This document shows, one piece after another, positions 1 through 5,679 of a stretch of DNA of 6,999 nucleotides. Made by a program: the position numbers and the translations under genes. Every line of letters starts with the position of its first letter. Within the stretch, counting starts at the first letter, position 1. The notes under the pieces are model-generated. The model was given only the letters and a program-made list of their open reading frames with translations, was not told the origin of the DNA and ran no database searches. The DNA comes from CAZBZG01 sp964496245 (GTDB lineage Bacteria > Planctomycetota > SZUA-567): NCBI GenBank assembly GCA_964496245.1, contig CAZBZG010000252.1, positions 1 to 6,999 on the forward strand. Reading direction: 5' to 3'.

Positions 1-2
1 AG

Positions 3-863
3 CCGATCAAGACGGAACAGGCGGTCTGGCGAAATCCGCAGGACGTGATCCAGGAAGTTGAGCGCTTCCGCGGACTTGGCGCCGCGCACTTCCGCCTCGG
101 CAAGCAGTCGTGCATCTACAGCTACCACGACGGCGACCGCGATGCGCTCGCGACGCTTCTCGCGGGTCTCGCCGCGCTGCAGCCCGCCGTGCTCCACGCG
201 GACAACACCAACCCCGCCCACGTCACGCCCGCCCACACCGAACTTCTCGTACAGCACCTGACCCCGGGCAGCACGGCTGCCATGGGCATCGAGTCGTTCG
301 ACCCCGAGGTCGCCCGGCGCAACAACCTGAACGCCGACTTCGATGTTGCGCTCCAAGCCATCCGCATCATCAACCAGATCGGCGGCTGGCGCAGCGCCAA
401 CGGCTGCCACGCGTTGCTCCCCGGCATCAACCTTTTGCTGGGCCTCGAAGGCGAGACCGCGGCCACGCTCGAAGCGAACACGGACGCGCTCAGGCGCATC
501 ACGACCGAGGGCCTGCTCTTCCGGCGCATCAACATCCGCCAGGTGGTTCCCTATCCGGGCACGCCTCTGGCCGAACGCGTTGGAAACAAGGTATTGCGCA
601 AGAACCGCAGGCTGTACCCGGCTTGGATCGAGCAGATCCGCCAGGAGATCGAGGGCCCCATGCTGCAGACGCTGTATCCCGAGGGCACGGTGCTGCGGGA
701 TCTGCTCGCCGAGGTCCACGAGGGCCCGGTCACCTTCCTGCGCCAGCTGGGCAGCTACCCCATCGTGGTGGGCGTGCGCGAGCGCCTGCCGCTGGGCGGC
801 TTCCACGACGTACGCGTCACCGGCACCATGAAGCGCAGCCTCATGGGAGAGCGGGTGGAGTGA
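3..863 (+). CDS. Radical SAM protein, COG1031 type, C-terminal part (5' end outside window)
   Basis: The frame is open from base 3 to the TGA at 861-863 (286 residues), so this is the 3' part of a gene that begins left of the window; the GTG at 45 is internal. Visible blocks match what I recall of COG1031 radical SAM proteins: an HFRLGKQ segment near the start, 'HADNTNPAH', 'GIESFDPEVARRNNL', 'LPGINLLLGLEGET', 'RRINIRQVVPYPGTPL', 'PEGTVLRDL', 'EVHEGPVTF' and 'FHDVRV'. These are the later strands of the radical SAM barrel followed by a TRAM-like C-terminal segment. The CxxxCxxC cluster motif lies upstream and cannot be checked. The family is common in archaea and present in bacteria; its reaction is unknown to me. 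The helix-hairpin-helix tail named in the family description is absent: the protein ends about six residues after the TRAM-like part. Family assignment is from remembered sequence similarity, not a search. Confidence 0.85.
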   Translation, partial: PIKTEQAVWRNPQDVIQEVERFRGLGAAHFRLGKQSCIYSYHDGDRDALATLLAGLAALQPAVLHADNTNPAHVTPAHTELLVQHLTPGSTAAMGIESFDPEVARRNNLNADFDVALQAIRIINQIGGWRSANGCHALLPGINLLLGLEGETAATLEANTDALRRITTEGLLFRRINIRQVVPYPGTPLAERVGNKVLRKNRRLYPAWIEQIRQEIEGPMLQTLYPEGTVLRDLLAEVHEGPVTFLRQLGSYPIVVGVRERLPLGGFHDVRVTGTMKRSLMGERVE

Positions 864-945
864 CGCCGCCATTCAGGCAGCCGTGCCTGGGCTACAGGCT
901 ACAGACTGCCTTGTCGCGCGCGTGTCACGCCGGACGTCCGGCCCC
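864..945. other. Convergent intergenic gap with short hairpins, no clear terminator
   Basis: This 82-bp gap lies between the stop codons of two convergent genes. It holds a 6-bp hairpin (CAGGCA 874-879, loop GCCG, TGCCTG 884-889), a short tandem GGCTACA repeat around 890-904, and a perfect 14-bp palindrome GCCGGACGTCCGGC at 929-942. None is followed by a T-run on either strand, so a classical intrinsic terminator is not supported. The palindromes could still end or stabilise transcripts from either side; that is inference. Confidence 0.35.
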
Positions 946-2097
946 TCACAGCCACCCGGTGAGCTCGGCCAGCAACCGGCTGTAGTAGAGGAAGTCGGGC
1001 CACGCGATGTCGGGCGGCACGCCGTGGTCGCAGCTCGGAATGTACCCGCCGTCGCGCACCACCGGTGCGATGCGGTCGAGTTCGGCTTCGATCACTTTGC
1101 CGCCCTTGGCCATGCAGCGCTTGTCCACACCGCCGCGATAGGCCATCTTGCGGCCGAACTGCTTGCGGTAAGCGTTGATGTCGCACCCGGCCGCCACTTC
1201 GATGGGGTCGCAGACGTTGATGTCCGATTCGATCCAGATGGGGATCAGCTCGTCGATGCGGCCGTCCGAATCCATGTCGATGATGGGCACGCCCGCCGCG
1301 CGTGCCTCGCCCACCCACCGGTCGTACGTGGGCTGGAGGAACTCGCGCGTCATGGCCGGACTGATCATGGGCTTCTCTTTGTAGGCCATGTCCTCGCTCA
1401 TCGCCACGACGTCCACCACCCCCGCCTCGAGGATGGGCGCCATGGTGCGCGAGACGAAGTCGGTCCAGAAGGCGACCATCTCGTGCACGAAGTCCGGATC
1501 CTCGATGAAGAGCATGCAGAGCGGTTCGAACCCGCACCATTCCCGCAGCTGCCAGAAGGGGCCCGAGAAGCTGATCCCCACCGCATAGTCGCGATCCTTC
1601 ATCTTTTGCAGGCGCTCCTGGAAGTCTTCGGGAAAGCGGCCCGGCGCCTCGGGATCGTAGCGCCACTTCATGTTCTTCTCGAAATCCTCGCGGTCCGTGA
1701 CCGGGAACTTGTGCCACTTGCGAGTCACGAAATCGATGGCATTGCGGATGTACGTGTAATCATATTCGTCCGAGATCTCGGTGATGTTGCCCATCCAGTC
1801 CTGCACGATGTAGTGCCCGTCGGTGTGCTCGAGCACCTTCTCCTCGAACGCGGGCATCATGCGGAAGTTGACGCCGGGCTGCACCGGTGTCTGCGTCGTT
1901 TCCCGCTCGAGACCGATCTCGCGAAAGAGCACCTCCTGCCACGAAGCGTCCTTGGGAAGGCCCTGCTTGTGCCAGGCCTCCCGCGTAGACTGGCGGGGGC
2001 CTCCAGGCGCAAAGGGGATCTTGTCCGGGGTGCCGAAGAGCAGTGTTTCCAGCAGGCGTTCGCGCGGGGTCAGACGGGTCAGGGTGCTGGCGCTCAT
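946..2097 (-). CDS. URO-D/MtaA-like superfamily protein (not heme-pathway HemE)
   Basis: This 383-residue protein looks like a TIM-barrel member of the uroporphyrinogen decarboxylase superfamily (COG0407; includes MtaA and CmuA cobamide methyltransferases). Family-like features are the N-terminal 'TPRERLLETLLFGTPDKIPF' (residues 10-29), 'ISFSGPFWQLREWCGFE' (175-191), an acidic 'MSEDMAYKEKPMISP' (233-247), 'IIDMDSDGRIDELIP' (272-286), 'YRGGVDKR' (320-327) and 'GGYIPSCDHGVPPD' (350-363). The N-terminal arginine-rich substrate motif of true HemE is not seen, so heme synthesis is unlikely. Such divergent paralogs are frequent in PVC genomes and are often suspected of corrinoid-dependent methyl transfer, but no corrinoid protein lies in the window and the substrate is unknown. 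The start ATG (2095-2097) follows a very strong purine-rich ribosome site (AGGAGG repeated, plus-strand 2102-2110). It is divergent from the AraC regulator, which suggests regulation by it. The superfamily is firm; the function is open. Confidence 0.88.
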   Translation of the reverse strand: MSASTLTRLTPRERLLETLLFGTPDKIPFAPGGPRQSTREAWHKQGLPKDASWQEVLFREIGLERETTQTPVQPGVNFRMMPAFEEKVLEHTDGHYIVQDWMGNITEISDEYDYTYIRNAIDFVTRKWHKFPVTDREDFEKNMKWRYDPEAPGRFPEDFQERLQKMKDRDYAVGISFSGPFWQLREWCGFEPLCMLFIEDPDFVHEMVAFWTDFVSRTMAPILEAGVVDVVAMSEDMAYKEKPMISPAMTREFLQPTYDRWVGEARAAGVPIIDMDSDGRIDELIPIWIESDINVCDPIEVAAGCDINAYRKQFGRKMAYRGGVDKRCMAKGGKVIEAELDRIAPVVRDGGYIPSCDHGVPPDIAWPDFLYYSRLLAELTGWL

Positions 2098-2175
2098 GGA
2101 TCCTCCTCCTCTCCTGGGGTCGGGCCTCGGTTCTGATGCTTCCAGCGTACGCCCCCGCCAGGCCTTGCGCGTTCA

Positions 2176-2212
2176 CAATTTGGTCATCCCCTGTGCGGCA
2201 ATCGGTCACCCC
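2176..2212. promoter_or_regulatory. Candidate AraC-type operator: phased imperfect direct repeat
   Basis: Two copies of a similar sequence lie in the divergent region: CAATTTGGTCATCCCC at 2176-2191 and CAATCGGTCACCCC at 2199-2212. They share CAAT, GGTCA and CCCC, and their GGTCA cores (2182-2186 and 2204-2208) are 22 bp apart, about two helical turns. AraC-family proteins with two HTH motifs typically bind paired direct half-sites at about this spacing. The site sits about 80-120 bp upstream of the URO-D-like start and 55-95 bp upstream of the regulator promoter, so either gene could be the target. No convincing -10/-35 pair is visible for the URO-D-like gene (a TATAC-like element near 2213-2219 is the best), which would suit an activator-dependent promoter. 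The operator role is inference. Confidence 0.5.
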
Positions 2213-2268
2213 GTATACCTTTTCGGCATTAACCCATCCATGACAGCTTGATGCGAGGAAGGAGGCGC

Positions 2269-2296
2269 TTGACAGATCGCCGGCCAAGCCTATAAT
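2269..2296 (+). promoter_or_regulatory. Consensus sigma-70 promoter of the AraC regulator gene
   Basis: A perfect -35 hexamer TTGACA (2269-2274) and a perfect -10 hexamer TATAAT (2291-2296) are separated by 16 bp, one short of optimal. Transcription would start about six to eight bases after the -10, around 2302-2304, which is directly at the ATG of the regulator (2305). The TAA inside the -10 box is also the stop codon that closes the regulator's frame upstream, so the gene cannot begin earlier. The promoter match is seen directly; its activity is inferred. Confidence 0.75.
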
Positions 2297-2304
2297 GTGC
2301 AAGA

Positions 2305-3093
2305 ATGCGACAAGTCACCTACGACTGCCATGCGGGCCTCAAGTCCCAGCCTCCGGGCTATTCGTTCGAGAGCCCGGACTACGAGCACTTCCAGGTCATC
2401 TTTGTGCGGCAGGGCAATCTCTACTTTGCCGCGGAAAACCGCATCAAGGCGCTGGGGCCCGGCGAACTCATCCTCCTGCGCCTGGGCGGCGCGTTCAAGC
2501 TCTCCTGCGGCAACGTCGGATACAGCGGGGTCTTCTTCGCCGCCTATGAGAACGATCCGCTCGCGCTCTCGGGCCCCCCGCTGGCGCTCACCGCCCCCCC
2601 GCCCCTGGTCACCCTGGCGGAGATGATCGAACACGAAGCCGGCCAACCCGGACCGGCCACGCGCGAAGTGCTGACCGCACTCGGCCGGGCCCTCGCCTGG
2701 AAGGCGCTGCGCCTGAGCGAGGCGGCTGTCCACCGGCGCGAGTCGGTCGACTACGCCTCCTACTGGGCGGAGAGCGCGCGCCAGGCGCTGGAGGCAGCTT
2801 TGCTCACCGGCCGGAGCGCACGCGAGGTGCTCGGCAGCCTCGGCCTCTCCTACCGCCAGGTCGCCCGCCACTTTTGCCAGGTCTTTGGCGTGAGCCCCAA
2901 GCAATACCAGATCCAGGCACGCGTACGCTACGCCCAACAGCTGCTCGAGACCACCGACCTGCCGGTCACAGCCATCGCGTACGAGCTCCACTTCTCCTCG
3001 AGCCAGCACTTTGCCACCCAGTTTTCCCGGAAGACCGGCCAGTCGCCCTCCGCGTTCCGCGCGGCTCGCAGGGCGGCGGCGTCCCCCAAGTGA
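2305..3093 (+). CDS. AraC-family transcriptional regulator
   Basis: This 262-residue protein has the two-part layout of AraC regulators. Residues about 1-100 form a cupin-like sensing half ('FQVIFVRQGNLYFAAENRIKALGPGE' region, with 'GPGELILL' at 51-58). Residues about 165-253 form the double helix-turn-helix domain: first HTH near 170-190 ('SAREVLGSLGLSYRQVARHF'), then 'FGVSPKQYQ' (194-202), and the second HTH at about 220-240 ending in the signature 'FSRKTGQSPSAFR' (240-252). It would bind paired direct half-sites and respond to a small ligand, not identifiable here. The ATG at 2305 is the only plausible start: an in-frame stop lies just upstream at 2293-2295 and the next in-frame GTG is inside the cupin. 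There is no Shine-Dalgarno sequence, consistent with a leaderless mRNA. It is divergent from the URO-D-like gene, its most likely target. Confidence 0.92.
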   Translation: MRQVTYDCHAGLKSQPPGYSFESPDYEHFQVIFVRQGNLYFAAENRIKALGPGELILLRLGGAFKLSCGNVGYSGVFFAAYENDPLALSGPPLALTAPPPLVTLAEMIEHEAGQPGPATREVLTALGRALAWKALRLSEAAVHRRESVDYASYWAESARQALEAALLTGRSAREVLGSLGLSYRQVARHFCQVFGVSPKQYQIQARVRYAQQLLETTDLPVTAIAYELHFSSSQHFATQFSRKTGQSPSAFRAARRAAASPK

Positions 3094-3104
3094 CGGGAGA
3101 AACA

Positions 3105-3177
3105 TCGGAGGGTCCGGCTCCTGCCGGACCGCGCGTGACGGGTGGTCCGGCGGACGCGCAGGAGCGCGTCCCTCCGA
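3105..3177. repeat. Inverted pair of REP-like palindromic units
   Basis: Unit A (plus strand, 3105-3130) is a TCGGAG head followed by an 8-bp hairpin: GGTCCGGC, loop TCCT, GCCGGACC. Unit B (minus strand, 3152-3177) has the same TCGGAG head, then GGACGCGC, the same loop TCCT, and GCGCGTCC. Both are 26 nt with perfect stems. The three stem positions that differ between them have all changed on both sides, so pairing is kept. The 21-bp spacer (3131-3151) includes GGTCCGG (3144-3150), which can pair alternatively with 3124-3130. The arrangement, in a gap between convergent genes, matches REP/BIME-type extragenic palindromes. No T-run follows, so it is not a classical terminator, though it could end or protect both transcripts. 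Confidence 0.7.
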
Positions 3178-3222
3178 AGCTCAACCGGGCGACGCGGGGG
3201 CCTGGTCTATCTGGATGTATCC

Positions 3223-3867
3223 TCAGGCGCGCCCCTTGATCCTCCGCACCGCGACCCAGCCGGCGGCAGGCACGAGCAGCGCGATCAGCACGGCCGGCCA
3301 GGGATTGGCAGGCGAACTGATGCTGCCCGCGTACGCGTAGACCAAGCAGACGGGGAGCGTACCCAGCACCACGGCGAGGAAGAAGGTGCGGCCGGGCAGG
3401 TCGGTCAGCCCGGCCAGGCACGAGAGGATCTCGGTGAGCATGGGCACGGGCCGGCTCAAGACGATCGCGTACACGCCGTAGGCCTGGAACCACACATTCA
3501 CGCGCGTGAGATCCTGCGCGCCCATGAGCCCCCGAAAAGCCCTCTGCCCGCCCCACCGGCAGGCGCCGAAACCCAAGGCGGCCGAGAGCATGGCGCCCGC
3601 CAGGGAAACCGCCGTCCCGAGGCCCACGCCCAGCACCGCACCGCTGAAGGTCATCAATACGGAACTCGGCACAGGCAGCACGAGGTCCACGGCGAGCAAG
3701 CCGGCGATCGCGACCGCCACCCAGACCCTGCCCCCGGGCGACGCCTGCAGCGCCTCGAACCGCGCCACGAGAAACGCGCCGTCCGCATACCCCAGCCGCT
3801 CCGCCAGCACATAGAGGCTGGCGAACACAACGAGCAGACACGCGGCGAGGAAAAGGAAGCGTTTCAT
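3223..3867 (-). CDS. TVP38/TMEM64 (DedA-like, VTT domain) membrane protein
   Basis: This 214-residue protein is strongly hydrophobic. A membrane segment or signal anchor lies at about 4-22, a second segment at about 48-64, a glycine-rich pair of segments at about 70-102 containing 'PVPSSVLMTFSGAVLG' (65-80), and further segments at about 162-180 and 190-207. The VTT/SNARE-associated signature is recognisable in 'FQAYGVYAIVLSRPVPML' (127-144) followed by 'LAGLTDLPGRTFF' (151-163). DedA/TVP38 proteins act in the inner membrane; some are linked to lipid scrambling or undecaprenyl-phosphate recycling and membrane homeostasis, but the role of this one is unknown. The ATG at 3865-3867 is chosen because the hydrophobic N terminus begins there; no clear ribosome site precedes it. 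It lies 104 bp downstream of the oxidoreductase on the same strand and may be co-transcribed, with no obvious promoter of its own. Confidence 0.82.
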   Translation of the reverse strand: MKRFLFLAACLLVVFASLYVLAERLGYADGAFLVARFEALQASPGGRVWVAVAIAGLLAVDLVLPVPSSVLMTFSGAVLGVGLGTAVSLAGAMLSAALGFGACRWGGQRAFRGLMGAQDLTRVNVWFQAYGVYAIVLSRPVPMLTEILSCLAGLTDLPGRTFFLAVVLGTLPVCLVYAYAGSISSPANPWPAVLIALLVPAAGWVAVRRIKGRA

Positions 3868-3888
3868 AGCTGTGAAAGCGTTGGGCAA

Positions 3889-3965
3889 CGCGCGAAGGTT
3901 CGGCCCACCACCTCCCTGCCCGGCAGACCTCGCGCCTCTCGGACCACGACATCCCCCTTCGCGCG
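3889..3965. repeat. 10-bp perfect inverted repeat between two minus-strand genes
   Basis: CGCGCGAAGG at 3889-3898 and CCTTCGCGCG at 3956-3965 are exact reverse complements with 57 bp between them. They nearly span the 104-bp gap between the oxidoreductase stop and the TVP38-like start. The long loop and missing T-run argue against a terminator. It could be chance in GC-rich DNA, a looped operator or an RNA-level structure. Confidence 0.35.
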
Positions 3966-3971
3966 CCTGGG

Positions 3972-5195
3972 CTACGCGTCCCCACCCGGGAACGTCTTGT
4001 ACCCCGTGATATCCACCTCCCGCCCCGCACGCGCCCAGGGGACACCGCGTTCGCTGAAAAGGGCGTTCTTCTCGAACGCCTCGCCCATGGCCTCGGCCAG
4101 GCCCTCGGCCCAGGTGATGGTACGGCTGTCCGTGGTGGTGGTCCTGACCTGTTCCGTCGGGAAGGGCGTGACTTCGGGCATGGAATCCTGCGCGCCGTTG
4201 ACGCACAGCGTCTGCATGGACGCGGCCTCCAGTCCGCAGAGGGGCTTCTCACCGGTGCGCACCGCGTGCACGGCGTTCCAGAGCTTGTTGCTCACGCCCT
4301 GCGTAGCGGAGATGGGGTACTGGCGCTCCGAGCCGTCGCGGAAGGTGGCCACGTACACCCCCTCGTGTGCGGATGTCAGCCGGATCGTGGCGTCTTCGAA
4401 CTCCAGCACGACCCCGGCCTCCCGTTGTTCGGGGACCGAGTGGGCCGCGTAGAAGAGGATCTCCACGCCCGCTTCGGTGCGCACGCGCATACAACAGGCG
4501 TCGAAGTTCTCGATCGCATTGGCGCGGTAGAGTTCGGCACAGACCGAAGCGGGCGCAGCGCTTCTGTCTGTCTCCGCTCCCAACAGATAGAGCATGTTGT
4601 GCAGGTAATGGGCGTTCGCATTGTTGGCCGGGCTGTCGAGCACCCAGTCCCCCTCGTCGGACATACGCCGACCGGCCCAGCTGTTCCGACCGTAGTAGGC
4701 GTGATCCCGCGGCCAGTAGAAGGCCGATTTCATTCGTTGGGGAGCCCCAAAGATGCCCTTTCGGATGTCCTGCTTGAGGGCCTGCGTCCCCTCGTCAAAG
4801 GACAGCTGGTACCCGATGGCCACAAACCGGCCGGCTGCATCCCGCGCAGCCATCATCTGCTGGGCCTTTTGGATCGTGGCCGAGACCGGCTTCTCGCAGA
4901 GAACGTGGCTGCCGTGTTCCAGGCAAGCGACGGTCTGCGGACAGTGGAAATGAATGGGGGAACTGATCACCGCAAGGTCCGCAATCCGGTCCGCATAGAA
5001 GGCCTCGGGCGTGTCGTAGAAAGGGACGCCCTTGGCCGAGAGACGCGCGTGGTCCTGCGCCTTGTCGGCCATGGGATCGGCCACGCCGGCGATGCAAACG
5101 GCCGGCCGGCTCTCGTCCGCCTCCTCCAGAACCTTGATGTAGGTGCGTCCGTACCCGCCGATGCCGACGAGGAGGAGGCTGACGGGATCGTCCAT
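3972..5195 (-). CDS. Gfo/Idh/MocA-family NAD(P)-dependent oxidoreductase
   Basis: This 407-residue protein starts with a Rossmann fold: 'LLLVGIGGYGRTYIKVL' (7-23) carries the glycine-rich dinucleotide site G11-x-G13-x-x-G16. 'HVLCEKPVS' (97-105) is the family's EKP motif, whose lysine (102) contacts the nicotinamide and substrate. The C-terminal half contains 'DWVLDSPANNANAHYLHNMLYLLG' region (183-206), where D187, H196 and H199 occupy the usual D-x-H-x-x-D/H active-site area; the common aspartate after HxxD is histidine here. Members oxidise or epimerise sugars, inositols and related polyols; the substrate cannot be told. The ATG at 5193-5195 is chosen because it starts the Rossmann strand and has AGGAG seven bases upstream; longer in-frame starts add low-complexity sequence. 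The protein ends with a TAG. A sigma-70-like promoter lies about 50-75 bp upstream. It may be transcribed through to the TVP38-like gene. Confidence 0.92.
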   Translation of the reverse strand: MDDPVSLLLVGIGGYGRTYIKVLEEADESRPAVCIAGVADPMADKAQDHARLSAKGVPFYDTPEAFYADRIADLAVISSPIHFHCPQTVACLEHGSHVLCEKPVSATIQKAQQMMAARDAAGRFVAIGYQLSFDEGTQALKQDIRKGIFGAPQRMKSAFYWPRDHAYYGRNSWAGRRMSDEGDWVLDSPANNANAHYLHNMLYLLGAETDRSAAPASVCAELYRANAIENFDACCMRVRTEAGVEILFYAAHSVPEQREAGVVLEFEDATIRLTSAHEGVYVATFRDGSERQYPISATQGVSNKLWNAVHAVRTGEKPLCGLEAASMQTLCVNGAQDSMPEVTPFPTEQVRTTTTDSRTITWAEGLAEAMGEAFEKNALFSERGVPWARAGREVDITGYKTFPGGDA

Positions 5196-5202
5196 GCTTG
5201 AG

Positions 5203-5207
5203 CTCCT
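5203..5207 (-). promoter_or_regulatory. Ribosome binding site deciding the oxidoreductase start
   Basis: On the minus strand AGGAG is followed by seven bases and then the ATG at 5195. This supports that start over an upstream extension of the same frame reaching 5360, which has no ribosome site near its ATG and would run through the likely promoter. Confidence 0.7.
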
Positions 5208-5241
5208 GCTGCGGAATGACAACGTCTGGATTCGAGCCCGC

Positions 5242-5270
5242 AGCATAGAGGACTCAGGAGACGCGGTCAA
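5242..5270 (-). promoter_or_regulatory. Sigma-70-like promoter of the oxidoreductase gene
   Basis: Read on the minus strand, TTGACC (plus-strand 5265-5270) matches the -35 consensus at five of six positions. It is followed by exactly 17 bp and TATGCT (5242-5247), which matches the -10 at four of six. Transcription would start near 5235, leaving a leader of about 40 nt with the AGGAG ribosome site. The spacing and placement are good; activity is inferred. Confidence 0.55.
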
Positions 5271-5653
5271 GACCCCGCGGGACTTGGCGTCAGAACTCCT
5301 CAGGCGGAACCGACGGGCGGCCCCCGCTCGGCCGCGTGGCAGGGGACGCAGCGAGTGCACGCCGCGGGAGAGGCCGAGCTTGTCCGTCCGGTCGGCGGCT
5401 CCCGCCTGCGTTTGCGCCGCAGCCGCCTGCGCCCTTTCCTTCTGAAAAGCCGCCCCGCTGCAAACTGGTCAAAATGACAGGAGCCGGCAACGGAGAGCAG
5501 CTTATGCGCGCAGCGCCCGTACGCTCAGGGCATGCCGCTGGGCATCCCCCTCGCAGGCTGTCAGTAAGTGTCGCACGCTCAAGCAACTGCGCACCGGCCT
5601 CCGCGCCAGTCCTCTGCAGCTGACCGTCCGGACCAGGCCCGGCCGGCGCGTTC
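5271..5653. other. Long intergenic stretch without a recognisable gene
   Basis: This stretch has small overlapping open frames on both strands (for example 5290-5586 minus and 5336-5623 plus), but none has a recognisable domain, a good ribosome site or protein-like composition, so I call no gene. It contains an AT-rich island with the perfect dyad GTCA-AAA-TGAC at 5468-5478, about 200 bp upstream of the predicted Hsp20 operon start. The decamer TGACAGGAGC at 5475-5484 occurs again at 5746-5755 in the operon leader. An 8-bp palindrome GTCCGGAC lies at 5626-5633. These could be regulator sites for the downstream operon. Confidence 0.4.
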
Positions 5654-5668
5654 TGGCACGGAGATTGT
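5654..5668 (+). promoter_or_regulatory. Sigma-54-like (-24/-12) promoter of the Hsp20 operon
   Basis: TGGCACG (5654-5660), four bases, then TTGT (5665-5668) fits the sigma-54 consensus TGGCACG-N4-TTGC with a single mismatch, T for C at -12. Spacing between the GG and the TTG is exact, and CT precedes the -24 block as the consensus prefers. Transcription would start near 5680, giving a leader of about 105 nt. A sigma-70 reading using TATACA (5669-5674) has no acceptable -35. Sigma-54 promoters need an enhancer-binding activator; the dyad at 5468-5478 is at a workable distance. Confidence 0.55.
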
Positions 5669-5679
5669 TATACAAGGCG

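Noticed and set aside
2068..2081. Two GGTCA copies near the start of the URO-D-like gene as extra operator half-sites
   Set aside because: They are 9 bp apart, not on the helical phase of the upstream pair, lack its flanks, and are explained by codons for Thr and Leu.
883..2136. 417-codon open frame on the plus strand
   Set aside because: It is the antisense shadow of the URO-D-like gene; composition is His/Arg/Val-rich with no domain, and the minus-strand gene has clear family motifs and a strong ribosome site.
2251..2295. Tiny upstream reading frame (ATG at 2251, TAA in the -10 box) after a purine-rich GGAAGGAGG
   Set aside because: It lies upstream of the predicted transcript start and would not be on the regulator mRNA; the peptide is very short and basic without known features.
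3105..3177. Paired hairpins read as a Rho-independent terminator
   Set aside because: Neither stem is followed by a T-run in either direction; the shared head, loop and covarying stems fit a REP-like repeat better.
2966..4252. 428-codon open frame on the minus strand
   Set aside because: Arg/Gly/Ala-rich shadow spanning the AraC 3' end, the intergenic repeats and the TVP38-like gene in another frame.
3142..4452. 436-codon open frame on the plus strand
   Set aside because: It crosses the intergenic repeats and the antisense of two recognisable genes, with low-complexity composition; a GC-rich shadow.
4266..5201. 311-codon open frame on the plus strand
   Set aside because: Antisense of the oxidoreductase, whose Rossmann and EKP motifs fix the coding strand.
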